Source: an uncultured Ectothiorhodospiraceae bacterium
GTDB lineage: Bacteria; Pseudomonadota; Gammaproteobacteria; UBA9214
NCBI GenBank assembly: GCA_947258545.1
Contig: CAMYJI010000052.1
Coordinates: forward strand, 1 to 34,898
DNA length: 34,898 nucleotides
Direction of reading: 5' to 3'
The notes under the pieces were generated by a model. It searched no databases and had not been told where the DNA came from. It saw only the letters and a list, made by a program, of their open reading frames with translations. Positions 14,476 to 22,717 of the stretch are shown here, one piece after another. Both the position numbers and the translations under genes were made by a program. Position 1 is the stretch's first letter; every line of letters starts with the position of its first letter.

Positions 14476-17256
14476 ATGCCCGCACCCGGGAAGTACAGCC
14501 GGTGTTTGATCGCAATCATCCTGTTCATGCTCTCGCCCATCATGGCACAGGCCAAGGACTCACAGGCCTATCTGGCCAGTGCGGAGGAGTATTACCGCCT
14601 GGCCAATTACAAGACCGCGGTCATCGAACTGAAGAATGCCCTGCTGGAGGACCCGGAAAATTCGCGGGCGCGCCTGTTGCTTGGCAAGACCTATCTGGAA
14701 CTGGGGGAGGGTGACTCGGCGTTGAAGGAGCTCTCCAGGGCGCGTGACATGGGCGTGCCCCGTGCCGAGGTGCTCGAACCCCTCGGGCGTGCCTGGCTGA
14801 TGACGGGGCACACTGATGATTTGCTGCAGGGGATACACATCGAGGCGGATGATCCACAGCCGTTGCGGATCGATATCCTGTTGCTGCAGGGGTCGGCCTA
14901 TTTGTCCAAGGGCATGTCCAGTATGGCCGACGAGAAATTCTCCCGGGCACTGGAACTCCAGCCGGATACGGCCGAGGCCCTGCTGGGCAAGGCGCGGCTG
15001 GCATTTCAGGATGCAGACCGTGCGGCAGCCAGCGAGTTTGTCGACCGGTCACTTGCCGTTGCGCCCGACGACAGCGATGCCTGGGTGCTGAAGGGGGAAC
15101 TGCTGCGCACCGGCGGTAATTACCACGAGGCATTGGCGGCGTTCGAGAAGGCGCTTGTGACCGCGCCGGACAATGTACTGGCCCGGCTGGGAGAGGTCAC
15201 GGTGCTGATCAACCTCGGCGAACGGGACAAGGCGCTGGCCCGGACCAATACCCTGCTGGAGAAAAACCCGCAACTGTATCCGGCGCATTTTCTCAAGGCG
15301 ACAGTCCTGTCCCAGCAACAGCTGATAGCCGAGGCGGATGAATCGATCCAGCTGGCGCTCAAACTTGCACCGGGTTATGCGCCCGGTCATCTGCTGGCCG
15401 GCAGCATCGCGTACCAGCAGGGACACCTTAACCAGGCAGAGAGCCATCTACATGTGTATCTGAAGCAGGTACCGGGTAATACAGAGGCGTCCAAGCTGCT
15501 GGCCGCAACGATGCTGAAACTCAATGCGCCCGACAAGGCAATCGAAGTGCTGGCACCGGGTGCGGATGCGGCCGGCGAGGATGCCCAATACCTGGCACTG
15601 CTTGGCAGCGCCTACTTGAGAAACAGGGATGCGGCCAAAGGCATCGAATATATGGAGCGCGCCGTTGCCATCGCGCCGGATCTCGCGGGTATACACACCC
15701 AGCTGGCCATAGGCCATCTGGCGCAGGGGGATATCGAGCAGGCGGTCGGCGCACTGCAGAGTGAGATAAACCTCGACCAGGGTGTGCTGCAAGCGGACGT
15801 GCTGCTTGTGCTGACTCATCTCCAGAACAGGGACTTCGACAAGGCCTTCACCGCTACCGAGGCCTTGCGGGAGAAAATGCCGGACAGCCCCGTCCCCCAC
15901 AACCTCAAGGGGGCCACCCTGCTTGGCAGGGGAGAGCGGGAGGCGGCGAAGGCCGCCTTTGAAAGTGCGCTCGCTATCAAGCCGGATTTTCTGCCGGCCT
16001 ATTTAAATCTCGCCCGACTGGCGCTGCTGTCGGGCGATACAGCCGCTGCGGAAAGTTACTACAAGAAGGTATTGTCACAGGATAAAGGCAATCAGAAGGC
16101 GCTGCTGGCACTGGCGGGCATTGAGGAACGCGGAGGTCACAAACAGGCAGCACTGAACTGGATCAAGCAGGCCCGTCAGCATCACCCTGATGACATCTCG
16201 CCGGCCCTGATGCTGGTGGAACACTATCGACGTGAGGGCGAAACGATGCTGGCGCTGGAGGTGGCAGGGGGTATAGCAGCCATCCACCCGAGAAACCCTG
16301 CGGTTGTGAAGGCGCTGGCACTTACCCGGCTGGAGTCCGGCGACGAAAAGGGTGCACTGGCGGCCTTGCGGACCCTGGTTGAGGTGGCAAGCGGGGCACC
16401 CGAGTCACACTATCTGTTGGCAAGGCTGCAACTGAAACTGGATCAGCGGGATGCCGCCCGTGGCAGCCTTAATCAAGCCATCAAGCTGCAACCGGACTAC
16501 GCCGCCGCCCAGCTGTCACTGGGCAAGCTGTACATCCTTGAAAAGGACTACCCGGCCGCATTCGAGGTCGCCGAGGCATTGCGCCAGGTCCATCCCGATG
16601 CGGCCTATGCCGACGAGCTGAAAGGGGATGTTCATGCAGCGCGTAACGAGGCGGCAGCGGCAGCAGATGCCTATGCCCTGGCTTATAACCGGGAGAGCAG
16701 CAGCCACCTGGCCAGGAAGTTGTTCCAGTCCCGCATGCAGGCGGGAAAACCCGGTGCGGCCACTGAGGCGCTGCGGCAATGGCTGGAGGAGCAACCCGGG
16801 GATGTGGCCGTACGCAGCCTCTTGGCATCGGAACAGATACGTGCCGGGAAGTACCGGGAAGCGACACAGGAATATTTGCGGGTGCTGGAAGCGGACCCGG
16901 CTAACTGGCTGGCCATGAATAACGTCGCCTGGCTGTACCATGAGGCCGGTAGTCCCGAGGGTGTGAAGTATGCCGAGCGGGCCTACGAGTTGCAGCCCCA
17001 GCGGCCGGAGGTGATCGACACACTGGGTTGGCTGCTGATCCATCATGGACAGACGCGGCGCGGCCTTGTCCTGCTGCAGGAGGCAACAGTCAAGGCGCCG
17101 CACATTGCGGAGATCCGCTATCACATGATCGTGGCACTGGAGAAGGCCGGCCGCAGGGACGAGGCATACAAGGAGCTGAAGCGACTACTCGACAGTGATG
17201 CCGTATTTCCCGGTCGGGCGGATGCGATGGCCTTGTATAAACGCATGGGCGGCTGA
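14476..17256 (+). CDS. prsT: PEP-CTERM system TPR-repeat protein PrsT
   Basis: From ATG 14476 the protein is 926 residues. It has a signal peptide (LIAIILFMLSPIMAQA, cleaved around residue 26), then the PrsT-like opening SQAYLASAEEYYRLANYKTAVIELKNALLEDPENSRARLLLGKTYLELG. About twenty tetratricopeptide repeats follow, continuing to the C-terminus. Length and N-terminus match the PEP-CTERM-associated TPR family PrsT. PrsT genes accompany exosortase and exopolysaccharide loci and are thought to help assemble or export polymer and PEP-CTERM proteins in the periplasm or outer membrane. Here it is divergent from a PEP-CTERM substrate gene. The C-terminal segment ANWLAMNNVAWLYHE...DTLGWLLIHHGQ is the most conserved-looking part. 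Confidence 0.88.
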   Translation: MPAPGKYSRCLIAIILFMLSPIMAQAKDSQAYLASAEEYYRLANYKTAVIELKNALLEDPENSRARLLLGKTYLELGEGDSALKELSRARDMGVPRAEVLEPLGRAWLMTGHTDDLLQGIHIEADDPQPLRIDILLLQGSAYLSKGMSSMADEKFSRALELQPDTAEALLGKARLAFQDADRAAASEFVDRSLAVAPDDSDAWVLKGELLRTGGNYHEALAAFEKALVTAPDNVLARLGEVTVLINLGERDKALARTNTLLEKNPQLYPAHFLKATVLSQQQLIAEADESIQLALKLAPGYAPGHLLAGSIAYQQGHLNQAESHLHVYLKQVPGNTEASKLLAATMLKLNAPDKAIEVLAPGADAAGEDAQYLALLGSAYLRNRDAAKGIEYMERAVAIAPDLAGIHTQLAIGHLAQGDIEQAVGALQSEINLDQGVLQADVLLVLTHLQNRDFDKAFTATEALREKMPDSPVPHNLKGATLLGRGEREAAKAAFESALAIKPDFLPAYLNLARLALLSGDTAAAESYYKKVLSQDKGNQKALLALAGIEERGGHKQAALNWIKQARQHHPDDISPALMLVEHYRREGETMLALEVAGGIAAIHPRNPAVVKALALTRLESGDEKGALAALRTLVEVASGAPESHYLLARLQLKLDQRDAARGSLNQAIKLQPDYAAAQLSLGKLYILEKDYPAAFEVAEALRQVHPDAAYADELKGDVHAARNEAAAAADAYALAYNRESSSHLARKLFQSRMQAGKPGAATEALRQWLEEQPGDVAVRSLLASEQIRAGKYREATQEYLRVLEADPANWLAMNNVAWLYHEAGSPEGVKYAERAYELQPQRPEVIDTLGWLLIHHGQTRRGLVLLQEATVKAPHIAEIRYHMIVALEKAGRRDEAYKELKRLLDSDAVFPGRADAMALYKRMGG

Positions 17257-17371
17257 TCAGCCGCTTGATCCAGCATTAAACAGGGATCGAGATATATATC
17301 TGAGTGGTAGTGATGACGAGCAGGAGACAGTTATCGTCTGGACTACCGTGTTTCTACAGGTTTCCGCCTGC

Positions 17372-17935
17372 CTACGGGATGCAGGTGGAAATATTGCCGT
17401 AGAACGTCTTCGAGATCCCGTTCGGCCCCACCCTGATCTGGCGGCCCACCTCTTTGCCCCGCTCGTCGCAGATTGACATCATCGCGGTGGAGCCACCCTC
17501 ATTCGTGCTGCCGTGGTAATTAAACTCAAGGTTGTTGTTCCACGTTCCGTTGGTGCGCAAATGAACGCCCGAGGTCACGGGTTGTCCGATGCGCAGCAGG
17601 GTGTCTGTGCCGGCATCGTATGTGTTATTGGCGTAATTGCCATCATCGGCAAACATGAGGTAGCCGCTTGTCCAGGTCTTTTCTGCCCCGCCGCAGCTCG
17701 GTGTCGCCGCATTGGGATTCCCGCTGCGACACAAGATGACCCGCACCCCGCGTTTGGCGGCCTCACTGCGTGCGACATGGATGTCTGTGACCACTTGATT
17801 CAGCGTGGTCGCCAGCCGGTTGTCCTTGATGACCGAGCTGACAGAGGGTACGGCCATGGATAATACGATGGCGACGATACCCAGCGTGATGAGGAGTTCG
17901 GCGAGGGTGAATCCCCGATTTTGATACTGTTTCAT
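17372..17935 (-). CDS. GspH/FimT-family pseudopilin (second copy)
   Basis: The 187-residue protein has prepilin motif NRG^FTLAELLITLGIVAIVLSMAVPSVSSVIKDNRLATTLNQ, then the FimT-like helix HVARSEAAKRGVRVILCRSG. The GspH domain contains KTWTSGYLMFADDGNYA and three later cysteine positions, including the terminal ISTCIP. It is a type IV pilus or competence pseudopilin, distinct in sequence from the operon FimT at 8584-9123. It stands alone between prsT and nadC. Association of nadC with pilin genes is common in gammaproteobacteria. Confidence 0.87.
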   Translation of the reverse strand: MKQYQNRGFTLAELLITLGIVAIVLSMAVPSVSSVIKDNRLATTLNQVVTDIHVARSEAAKRGVRVILCRSGNPNAATPSCGGAEKTWTSGYLMFADDGNYANNTYDAGTDTLLRIGQPVTSGVHLRTNGTWNNNLEFNYHGSTNEGGSTAMMSICDERGKEVGRQIRVGPNGISKTFYGNISTCIP

Positions 17936-18078
17936 GGTGACCGCCTGATAACCCGTGGTAGAGCTGGAAAATTTGCTGTCTACCAGTAGTTATCGACAGT
18001 TCGGGTGAATTCTGAACTCGCAGCCCGGACCCGCTGCCTTCTTTCAGGGTGTCTGAAGCAGGCGCCTGGGTCAGCCGG

Positions 18079-18918
18079 TCAGGCGGAAAATCTCATCGAT
18101 AAATCAATAGCCTTCAGGTCCTTGGTCAGGTCGCCGATGGAGATGAAATCCACACCCGTTGCGGCGATCTCGCGGATGTTGTCCAGGGTGATGCCGCCAG
18201 AGGCCTCCAGTTTTGCGAGCCCGTGCACGAGTTTCACCGCGCCGGCCAGTGCCTCGGGCGAGAAGTTGTCCAGTAGCAGAATATCCGCGCCGGCCTGCAC
18301 CGCCTCCCTGACCTGATCATCGTTTTCCACCTCGACCTCCACCGGGATATCCAGTTCGGCGTGCATTGCGGCTTTCACGGCGGCGTGGATCGAGCCGGCC
18401 GTGGCGATGTGGTTTTCCTTTATCAGGATGCCGTCGTACAGGCCCATGCGGTGGTTTTGACAGCCGCCGGTGCGTACGGCGTATTTCTGTGCCTGGCGCA
18501 GACCAGGGATGGTCTTGCGGGTATCGAGTATCCCGACGGGCAGTCCCTCCACGGCATCCGCGTAGCGGCGCGCCCGGGTGGCCGTGCCGGACAGTGTTTG
18601 CAGGAAATTGAGTGCGGTGCGTTCGCCGGTGAGGATGGGTGCGGCCGGGCCGCTGAGCGTGCAGAGTGTCTGGTTGGCCTGGATGGCATCGCCGTCCCTG
18701 GCCGACCAGCTGATGATGATATCGGTGTCGAGTTCCGCAAATACGGCGTTGAACCAGGCCATGCCGCAGAGTATGGCCGATTCTCGACAGATCACGGTTG
18801 CGCTGGCCTGCTCGTCTGACGGGATCAGGGCGGCGGTGATATCGCCGCCGCCGATGTCTTCTGACAAGGCTTGGCGCACGCTGTGCAGCAGCGCTTCATC
18901 GAGGACCTCGAGCAGCAT
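18079..18918 (-). CDS. nadC: Nicotinate-nucleotide pyrophosphorylase (quinolinate phosphoribosyltransferase)
   Basis: NadC condenses quinolinate with PRPP to give nicotinate mononucleotide and CO2 in de novo NAD synthesis. The 279-residue protein is of normal length. Recognisable segments are EDIGGGDITAALIP, ERTALNFLQTLSGTATRARRY, ILDTRKTIPGLRQAQKYAVRTGGCQNHRMGLYDGILIKENH (active-site Arg, Lys and His), VEVENDDQVREA, DILLLDNFSPE and LEASGGITLDNIREIAATGVDFISIG. Its ATG directly abuts the stop of the FKBP gene (TGA-ATG), so the two are probably co-transcribed and coupled. Confidence 0.97.
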   Translation of the reverse strand: MLLEVLDEALLHSVRQALSEDIGGGDITAALIPSDEQASATVICRESAILCGMAWFNAVFAELDTDIIISWSARDGDAIQANQTLCTLSGPAAPILTGERTALNFLQTLSGTATRARRYADAVEGLPVGILDTRKTIPGLRQAQKYAVRTGGCQNHRMGLYDGILIKENHIATAGSIHAAVKAAMHAELDIPVEVEVENDDQVREAVQAGADILLLDNFSPEALAGAVKLVHGLAKLEASGGITLDNIREIAATGVDFISIGDLTKDLKAIDLSMRFSA

Positions 18919-19269
18919 TCAGGTAGAGATCTCCAGCAGTTCGATTTCGAAGACCAGCGTGGCATTGGGTGGGATGACACCACCCGCACCCCGGGCACCA
19001 TAACCCAGTTCCGGCGGGATAACGAGGCGGCGGATGCCGCCGACCTGCATGCCCTTTACGCCTTCATCCCAGCCGGGTATGACAAAACCGCAATCCAGCG
19101 GAAAGCTGAAGGGCTCATTGCGGTCCTTGCTGGAATCGAACCGGGTGTCATCCTCCAGCCAGCCGGTGTAATGCACAATCACCGTCTGGCCTGCACCAGT
19201 GGCGGTTTCACCTGTGCCGGTCTCGATGTCTTCATAACGCAAGCCGGAAGCTGTGGTGGTTTCAGACAT
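18919..19269 (-). CDS. FKBP-type peptidyl-prolyl cis-trans isomerase
   Basis: The 116-residue protein is a single FKBP domain without a signal peptide, so it is cytosolic. Typical segments are [95 protein letters not shown]. The active-site aromatic and aspartate positions (Y, F, D, W, Y, F) are retained. It assists folding by proline isomerisation. It lies directly upstream of nadC with no intergenic base. Confidence 0.93.
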   Translation of the reverse strand: MSETTTASGLRYEDIETGTGETATGAGQTVIVHYTGWLEDDTRFDSSKDRNEPFSFPLDCGFVIPGWDEGVKGMQVGGIRRLVIPPELGYGARGAGGVIPPNATLVFEIELLEIST

Positions 19270-19292
19270 GCTCGGTTCCTCATTAATTATTC

Positions 19293-19427
19293 ACCGCAAA
19301 GGCGCAAAGGACGCAAAGAATTATAATTGAGTTATACATCTGACTCTCTAACATTAGATCAAATGCAGAAATTGCGCTGATCTTGGTTTGTATTTAATTG
19401 ACTTTGCGTCCTTTGCGCCTTTGCGGT
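19293..19427. repeat. 26-bp perfect inverted repeat flanking an AT-rich 83-bp core
   Basis: The left arm 19293-19318 and right arm 19402-19427 are exact reverse complements of the (C)GCAAAGG...CGCAAAG type. The unit is MITE-like in form and sits between the symporter stop and the FKBP start. One arm recurs singly at 742-762. It may contribute promoter sequence for the FKBP-nadC pair, since the core is AT-rich. Confidence 0.75.
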
Positions 19428-19438
19428 TAAAGAGCCGT

Positions 19439-20689
19439 TTATGACTTCACATGCGGACGCGAGAAATAATCGTCTTTGAGTTTCTTGACCAGGCCGGCCA
19501 GTAATATAAGGCCCAGCAGGTTGGGCAGGGCCATCAGGATATTGGTGATATCCGCGATATTCCAGACCAGTTTCAACGGGACCGCCGCCCCGACCACCAC
19601 AAGCAGGGTATAGATAACCCGGTAGGGCAAGACGGCGCGCTCGCCGAACAGAAAGTAGGCCGAACGGTCACCGTAATAGGACCAGGCAATAATAGTCGAA
19701 TAGGCAAACAGGGTCAGGCCGCCACCGACGACCCAGGCGCCGGCGGTCCCCAGCGTCCCGCTGAAGGCATGGGCGGTGAGTGCGGCCCCCATCATGGCCT
19801 CGGAGCTTTCCTGCCAGGTCCCGGTGACCACAATGACCAGTCCGGTCATGGTGCAGATCACCAGGGTATCGATGAACGGCTCCATCATGGCGACCAGGCC
19901 TTCCCGCACCGGTTCGTTGGTGCGCGCCGCGGCATGCGCCATGGGCGAGGAGCCCAGCCCGGCCTCGTTGGAAAACAGGCCGCGTGCCACGCCCCAGCGG
20001 ATGGCCTCGCCGACGGCCGCGCCGCCGACGGCCCACGGATTGAGGGCATGGTTGAATATGGTGGCAAAGGCTGCGGGGATCTCGCTGGCGTAATTGGCCA
20101 GCACCAGCAACGCGGCCACGATATAAAGGGTTGCCATGAACGGCACCAGGGCGCTGGCTACGCGGGCGATGCGCTTGACACCACCCAGGATCACCAGCCC
20201 CACCAGCATGGCAAGCACGGCACCGATCAGCCAGGCAAACTGGTGCAGTTCCGGGAATATGTAACCGAGGCCGTCCATCACGGAATTGGCCTGCACCATG
20301 TTGCCGATCCCGAACGAGGCGATCAGTGCAAAGCTGGCGAAGGCGGCCGCGGTGCGGCGCATGTTCAGACCGTGCAGCAGGGTGTACATGGGGCCGCCGG
20401 CCACTTCCCCGTCCGCTGCCACGGAACGGAATTTCAGTGACAGGGTGCATTCCGTGAACTTGGTGGCCATGCCGAAGACGGCGGTGACCCACATCCAGAA
20501 CAGCGCACCCGGCCCGCCCAGGCCGGCGATGAGGTGGAGCGCATGCCGGAACCCGCGCACCTGTACCAGACCCATGCGCAACGTCAGATAAAGGCCGGTG
20601 CCCAGCAGGACCAGCAGGGTGAGCGGGTTGCCCCACAACAGTCCGGAGAGTTCGCCGGTCAGGCTTATCAGATGTTGGAAACTATCCAA
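19439..20689 (-). CDS. Alanine/glycine:cation symporter (AGCS family) with an internal deletion
   Basis: AGCS proteins import alanine or glycine with Na+. The 416-residue membrane protein has the family segments LGTGLYLTLRMGLVQVRGFRHA, GGPGALFWMWVTAVFGMATKFTECTL, GGPMYTL, IASFGIGNMVQANSV, GLFSNEAGLGSSPMAHAAA and TLFAYSTIIAWSYYGDRS. The stretch that normally lies between the FRHA and GGPGA segments is missing. That stretch contains an FQA...ATVG-GNIAGVA-type helix used in substrate and ion binding. HALHLIAG joins directly to LGGPGALFW around 20515-20535, a loss of about 40 residues in frame. The start is TTG 20689, with no ATG available nearby. It lies 7 bp after the protease gene. Activity is doubtful. 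Confidence 0.85.
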   Translation of the reverse strand: MDSFQHLISLTGELSGLLWGNPLTLLVLLGTGLYLTLRMGLVQVRGFRHALHLIAGLGGPGALFWMWVTAVFGMATKFTECTLSLKFRSVAADGEVAGGPMYTLLHGLNMRRTAAAFASFALIASFGIGNMVQANSVMDGLGYIFPELHQFAWLIGAVLAMLVGLVILGGVKRIARVASALVPFMATLYIVAALLVLANYASEIPAAFATIFNHALNPWAVGGAAVGEAIRWGVARGLFSNEAGLGSSPMAHAAARTNEPVREGLVAMMEPFIDTLVICTMTGLVIVVTGTWQESSEAMMGAALTAHAFSGTLGTAGAWVVGGGLTLFAYSTIIAWSYYGDRSAYFLFGERAVLPYRVIYTLLVVVGAAVPLKLVWNIADITNILMALPNLLGLILLAGLVKKLKDDYFSRPHVKS

Positions 20690-20696
20690 GTCTGTT

Positions 20697-21236
20697 TCAG
20701 TTCGCGGTTGAATACTTCAGTGTCAGTGTATTGCCTTGCTGGCTAAAGTCCAGTTGCTTCAGGAAGGTCATGCCCAGCAGGATACCGTCGCCGCTGACAT
20801 GCGGATTGATGCTGGCGCGCACCGGTCCGACACGCAGTTCACCCAGCCGGATCTCGTCCACCGTGGTCTGCCAGGCGGTGATGGCCCCGTTGGCGGTCTG
20901 GTAGACCACGCTACGTCCCTTCTTCAGACCCAGCCGCTCGGCCTCCTGCAGCGGGATGGAGACATCGCTGGCGCCGGTGTCCAGCATGAACTCCACCGGC
21001 TGGGCGTTGATGAATCCGCTGGCCACGTAATGACCAAAGCGGTTGCGTTCCAGTTGGACCGCCATCGTGCCATCGGCCGCAGTGGTGCTCATGGCCTGCC
21101 GGTTGGGATTGTGCTGCCGCTCCAGCTGCGTGTTGAAGAACCAGGTCAGCAAGCCCAGCAGCAAGAGCCAGGCCGCTATAAGCATGCCCCTGCCCAGCCG
21201 CTGCGGGGATGCCCCCTGTTTATGTGATGCAGACAT
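20697..21236 (-). CDS. Membrane-anchored retropepsin-like aspartic protease (clan AA)
   Basis: From ATG 21236 the product is 179 residues, with an N-terminal transmembrane anchor (about 18-34, MLIAAWLLLLGLLTWFF) and a single retropepsin-like domain facing the periplasm. The active-site motif FMLDTGASDVSIP (D86) and the later segments VYQTANGAITAW, VRASINPHVSGDGILLGMTFLKQLDF fit the TIGR02281-type family. Such proteins act as dimers because each chain gives one catalytic Asp. The frame is open further upstream, but that part is only translated 67-bp repeat sequence. The gene ends 7 bp before the AGCS symporter on the same strand. The biological substrate is unknown. Confidence 0.85.
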   Translation of the reverse strand: MSASHKQGASPQRLGRGMLIAAWLLLLGLLTWFFNTQLERQHNPNRQAMSTTAADGTMAVQLERNRFGHYVASGFINAQPVEFMLDTGASDVSIPLQEAERLGLKKGRSVVYQTANGAITAWQTTVDEIRLGELRVGPVRASINPHVSGDGILLGMTFLKQLDFSQQGNTLTLKYSTAN

Positions 21237-21274
21237 CGGGCGATTATACCGTTGATGGGAAGTTAAATGTGAGG

Positions 21275-21341
21275 TGTAGGAGCGGTCCCCTGACCGCGAT
21301 TCTGCACACAAGCAATCGCGCCGAAGGCCGGCGCTCCTACA
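21275..21341 (+). repeat. 67-bp REP-like structured repeat, copy 1
   Basis: The ends are TGTAGGAGC and GCTCCTACA. Inside are two hairpins (GCGGTC-CCCT-GACCGC and GCGCCG-AAGGC-CGGCGC) separated by a GCGATT/AATCGC pair, so the whole element can fold as a multi-arm structure. It is the first half of the left composite unit, upstream of the protease gene. Confidence 0.9.
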
Positions 21342-21460
21342 GTTTGCCGATGTTCGATAAAATTTCCATCTGTAGGGTGCGCCGTGTGCACCTATTGGGA
21401 TAGTCACGAAATCCATGGAAAGACACGAAAAGAAAAGAGCGTGAAATATGAGGCCTGAGG

Positions 21461-21527
21461 TGTAGGAGCAGTCCCCTGACCGCGATTCTGCACACAAGCA
21501 ATCGCGCCGAAGGCCGGCGCTCCTACA
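21461..21527 (+). repeat. 67-bp REP-like structured repeat, copy 2
   Basis: It is nearly identical to copy 1, with one obvious change in the left arm (GAGCAGTC for GAGCGGTC). It lies in the same orientation, 119 bp after copy 1, and 35 bp before the egtB stop. Confidence 0.9.
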
Positions 21528-21562
21528 GGTTACTCGCACACTACATCACAATCACCCTTAAT

Positions 21563-22717
21563 TTAATACACAAGCCGCAGACCGGCGAAGACGTGGCGCA
21601 TCTGCTCCTGGTAGAAATTCCTGAAACTTGGCCGCCTGATGGCGGGGCGTGTGTGCAGGCTGCCGCCGCGCAGGCTGTAATGTTTGTCGTCGAACCAGGG
21701 TGTTGAGTATTCCGTATAGGGAAAGGGCTTGAAGCCCGCATAGGGATAGAATCTGTTTTCGCACCATTCCCATGCACGGCCGGTCTGCTCCAGCAGCTGC
21801 AGCCGGCAGGCAACTTCCCACTGGTGTTCATGGGGCAGACGGCCGCCTGCCCAGGTGGCAAAGGCCTCGGCCTCGAGGCGGGAAATGCCGTGCAGGACGT
21901 CATCGCCCGTCAGTGTGTAAGGACCGCGGTTACCGATTCCGTACCAGTGGCCTGCCGGGTCGCTGCGCCAGTGATTCGGGCACTGGACCTTGTGCTGTTG
22001 CTGCCAGCGCCAGCCCGGGTCGCTCCACAGGGCCTGGTTCCGGTAGCCGCCGTCTTCCATGAAGGCCAGGAACTCGCCATTGGTGACCGGCTGGCGTGCA
22101 ATGCGGCAGGGTCCGAGGTCCGCCTGCTGTGGCGGCAGTTCATTGTCATAGGCCATCGGGGGCTGTCCGCCGACTCGGTAGTGACCGGCGGCTATATTGC
22201 ATATGTCCGGTTGCAGCGTAGCCGGGGTAATGGGTTCCTGCACGCGAAAGTCAACCGAATCTGCTGCCAGTGCGCGCTGTGTCAGCTCCATGACCATGGT
22301 CTCGAAATGCTGGCTGTAATGCTGGATCAGGAAGTGGACCAGGTAATCGTCCTGCATCAGCGGGTGATCGAGCAGGGCCGCCGGCGGATTTGCGAGTGTC
22401 TCGAGGTTGATGGACTGCAACCCCTGGACCCACTGCAACAGCGCCTCGCGCGATGGCAGCCGTGCGCCGCGTTCCGGTTTCGGGACCCGCGGTGGCGTAT
22501 ACAGTTCCGCTACCGGTGCGGTGAAGCGGTCATCACCCTGGATGATCTCCTGCAGCCAGTAGCACTCGGTAAAGGCGCAATGGCCGATATGCCAGCCCAG
22601 GGGGCTGAGCTCGAGATGGTACTGCTGACGTAAGCTGGCGTCGTCGATGTCCTCAACCAGTCCGGTAACGAGTTCCTGCGCCGTGCGCAGTTCACCAAGC
22701 AGGGCTGGATCGATCAC
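21563..22717 (-). CDS. egtB: Ergothioneine biosynthesis protein EgtB (iron-dependent sulfoxide synthase)
   Basis: EgtB joins hercynine (trimethylhistidine) with gamma-glutamylcysteine or cysteine in an O2-dependent reaction that forms the C-S bond and sulfoxide. The 384-residue protein has an N-terminal DinB-like domain carrying the three-histidine iron site, H43 (GWHIGH) and H133/H137 (HYSQHFE, the HxxxHxE motif). Its C-terminal formylglycine-generating-enzyme-type domain is marked by QPVTNGEFLAFMEDGGY, SRLEAEAFATWAGGRLPHEHQWE, WEWCENRFYPY and SLRGGSLHTRP. The start is GTG 22717, overlapping the egtC stop by 4 bp (GTGA), so the pair is coupled. It is somewhat shorter than the mycobacterial enzyme (about 430). 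The context with egtC and egtD favours ergothioneine over ovothiol. Confidence 0.93.
   Translation of the reverse strand: MIDPALLGELRTAQELVTGLVEDIDDASLRQQYHLELSPLGWHIGHCAFTECYWLQEIIQGDDRFTAPVAELYTPPRVPKPERGARLPSREALLQWVQGLQSINLETLANPPAALLDHPLMQDDYLVHFLIQHYSQHFETMVMELTQRALAADSVDFRVQEPITPATLQPDICNIAAGHYRVGGQPPMAYDNELPPQQADLGPCRIARQPVTNGEFLAFMEDGGYRNQALWSDPGWRWQQQHKVQCPNHWRSDPAGHWYGIGNRGPYTLTGDDVLHGISRLEAEAFATWAGGRLPHEHQWEVACRLQLLEQTGRAWEWCENRFYPYAGFKPFPYTEYSTPWFDDKHYSLRGGSLHTRPAIRRPSFRNFYQEQMRHVFAGLRLVY

Noticed and set aside
21237..21539. N-terminal extension of the protease reading frame
   Set aside because: It translates the two 67-bp repeat copies (the same RSAGLRRDCLC-type peptide twice). 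The real protein with membrane anchor starts at ATG 21236.
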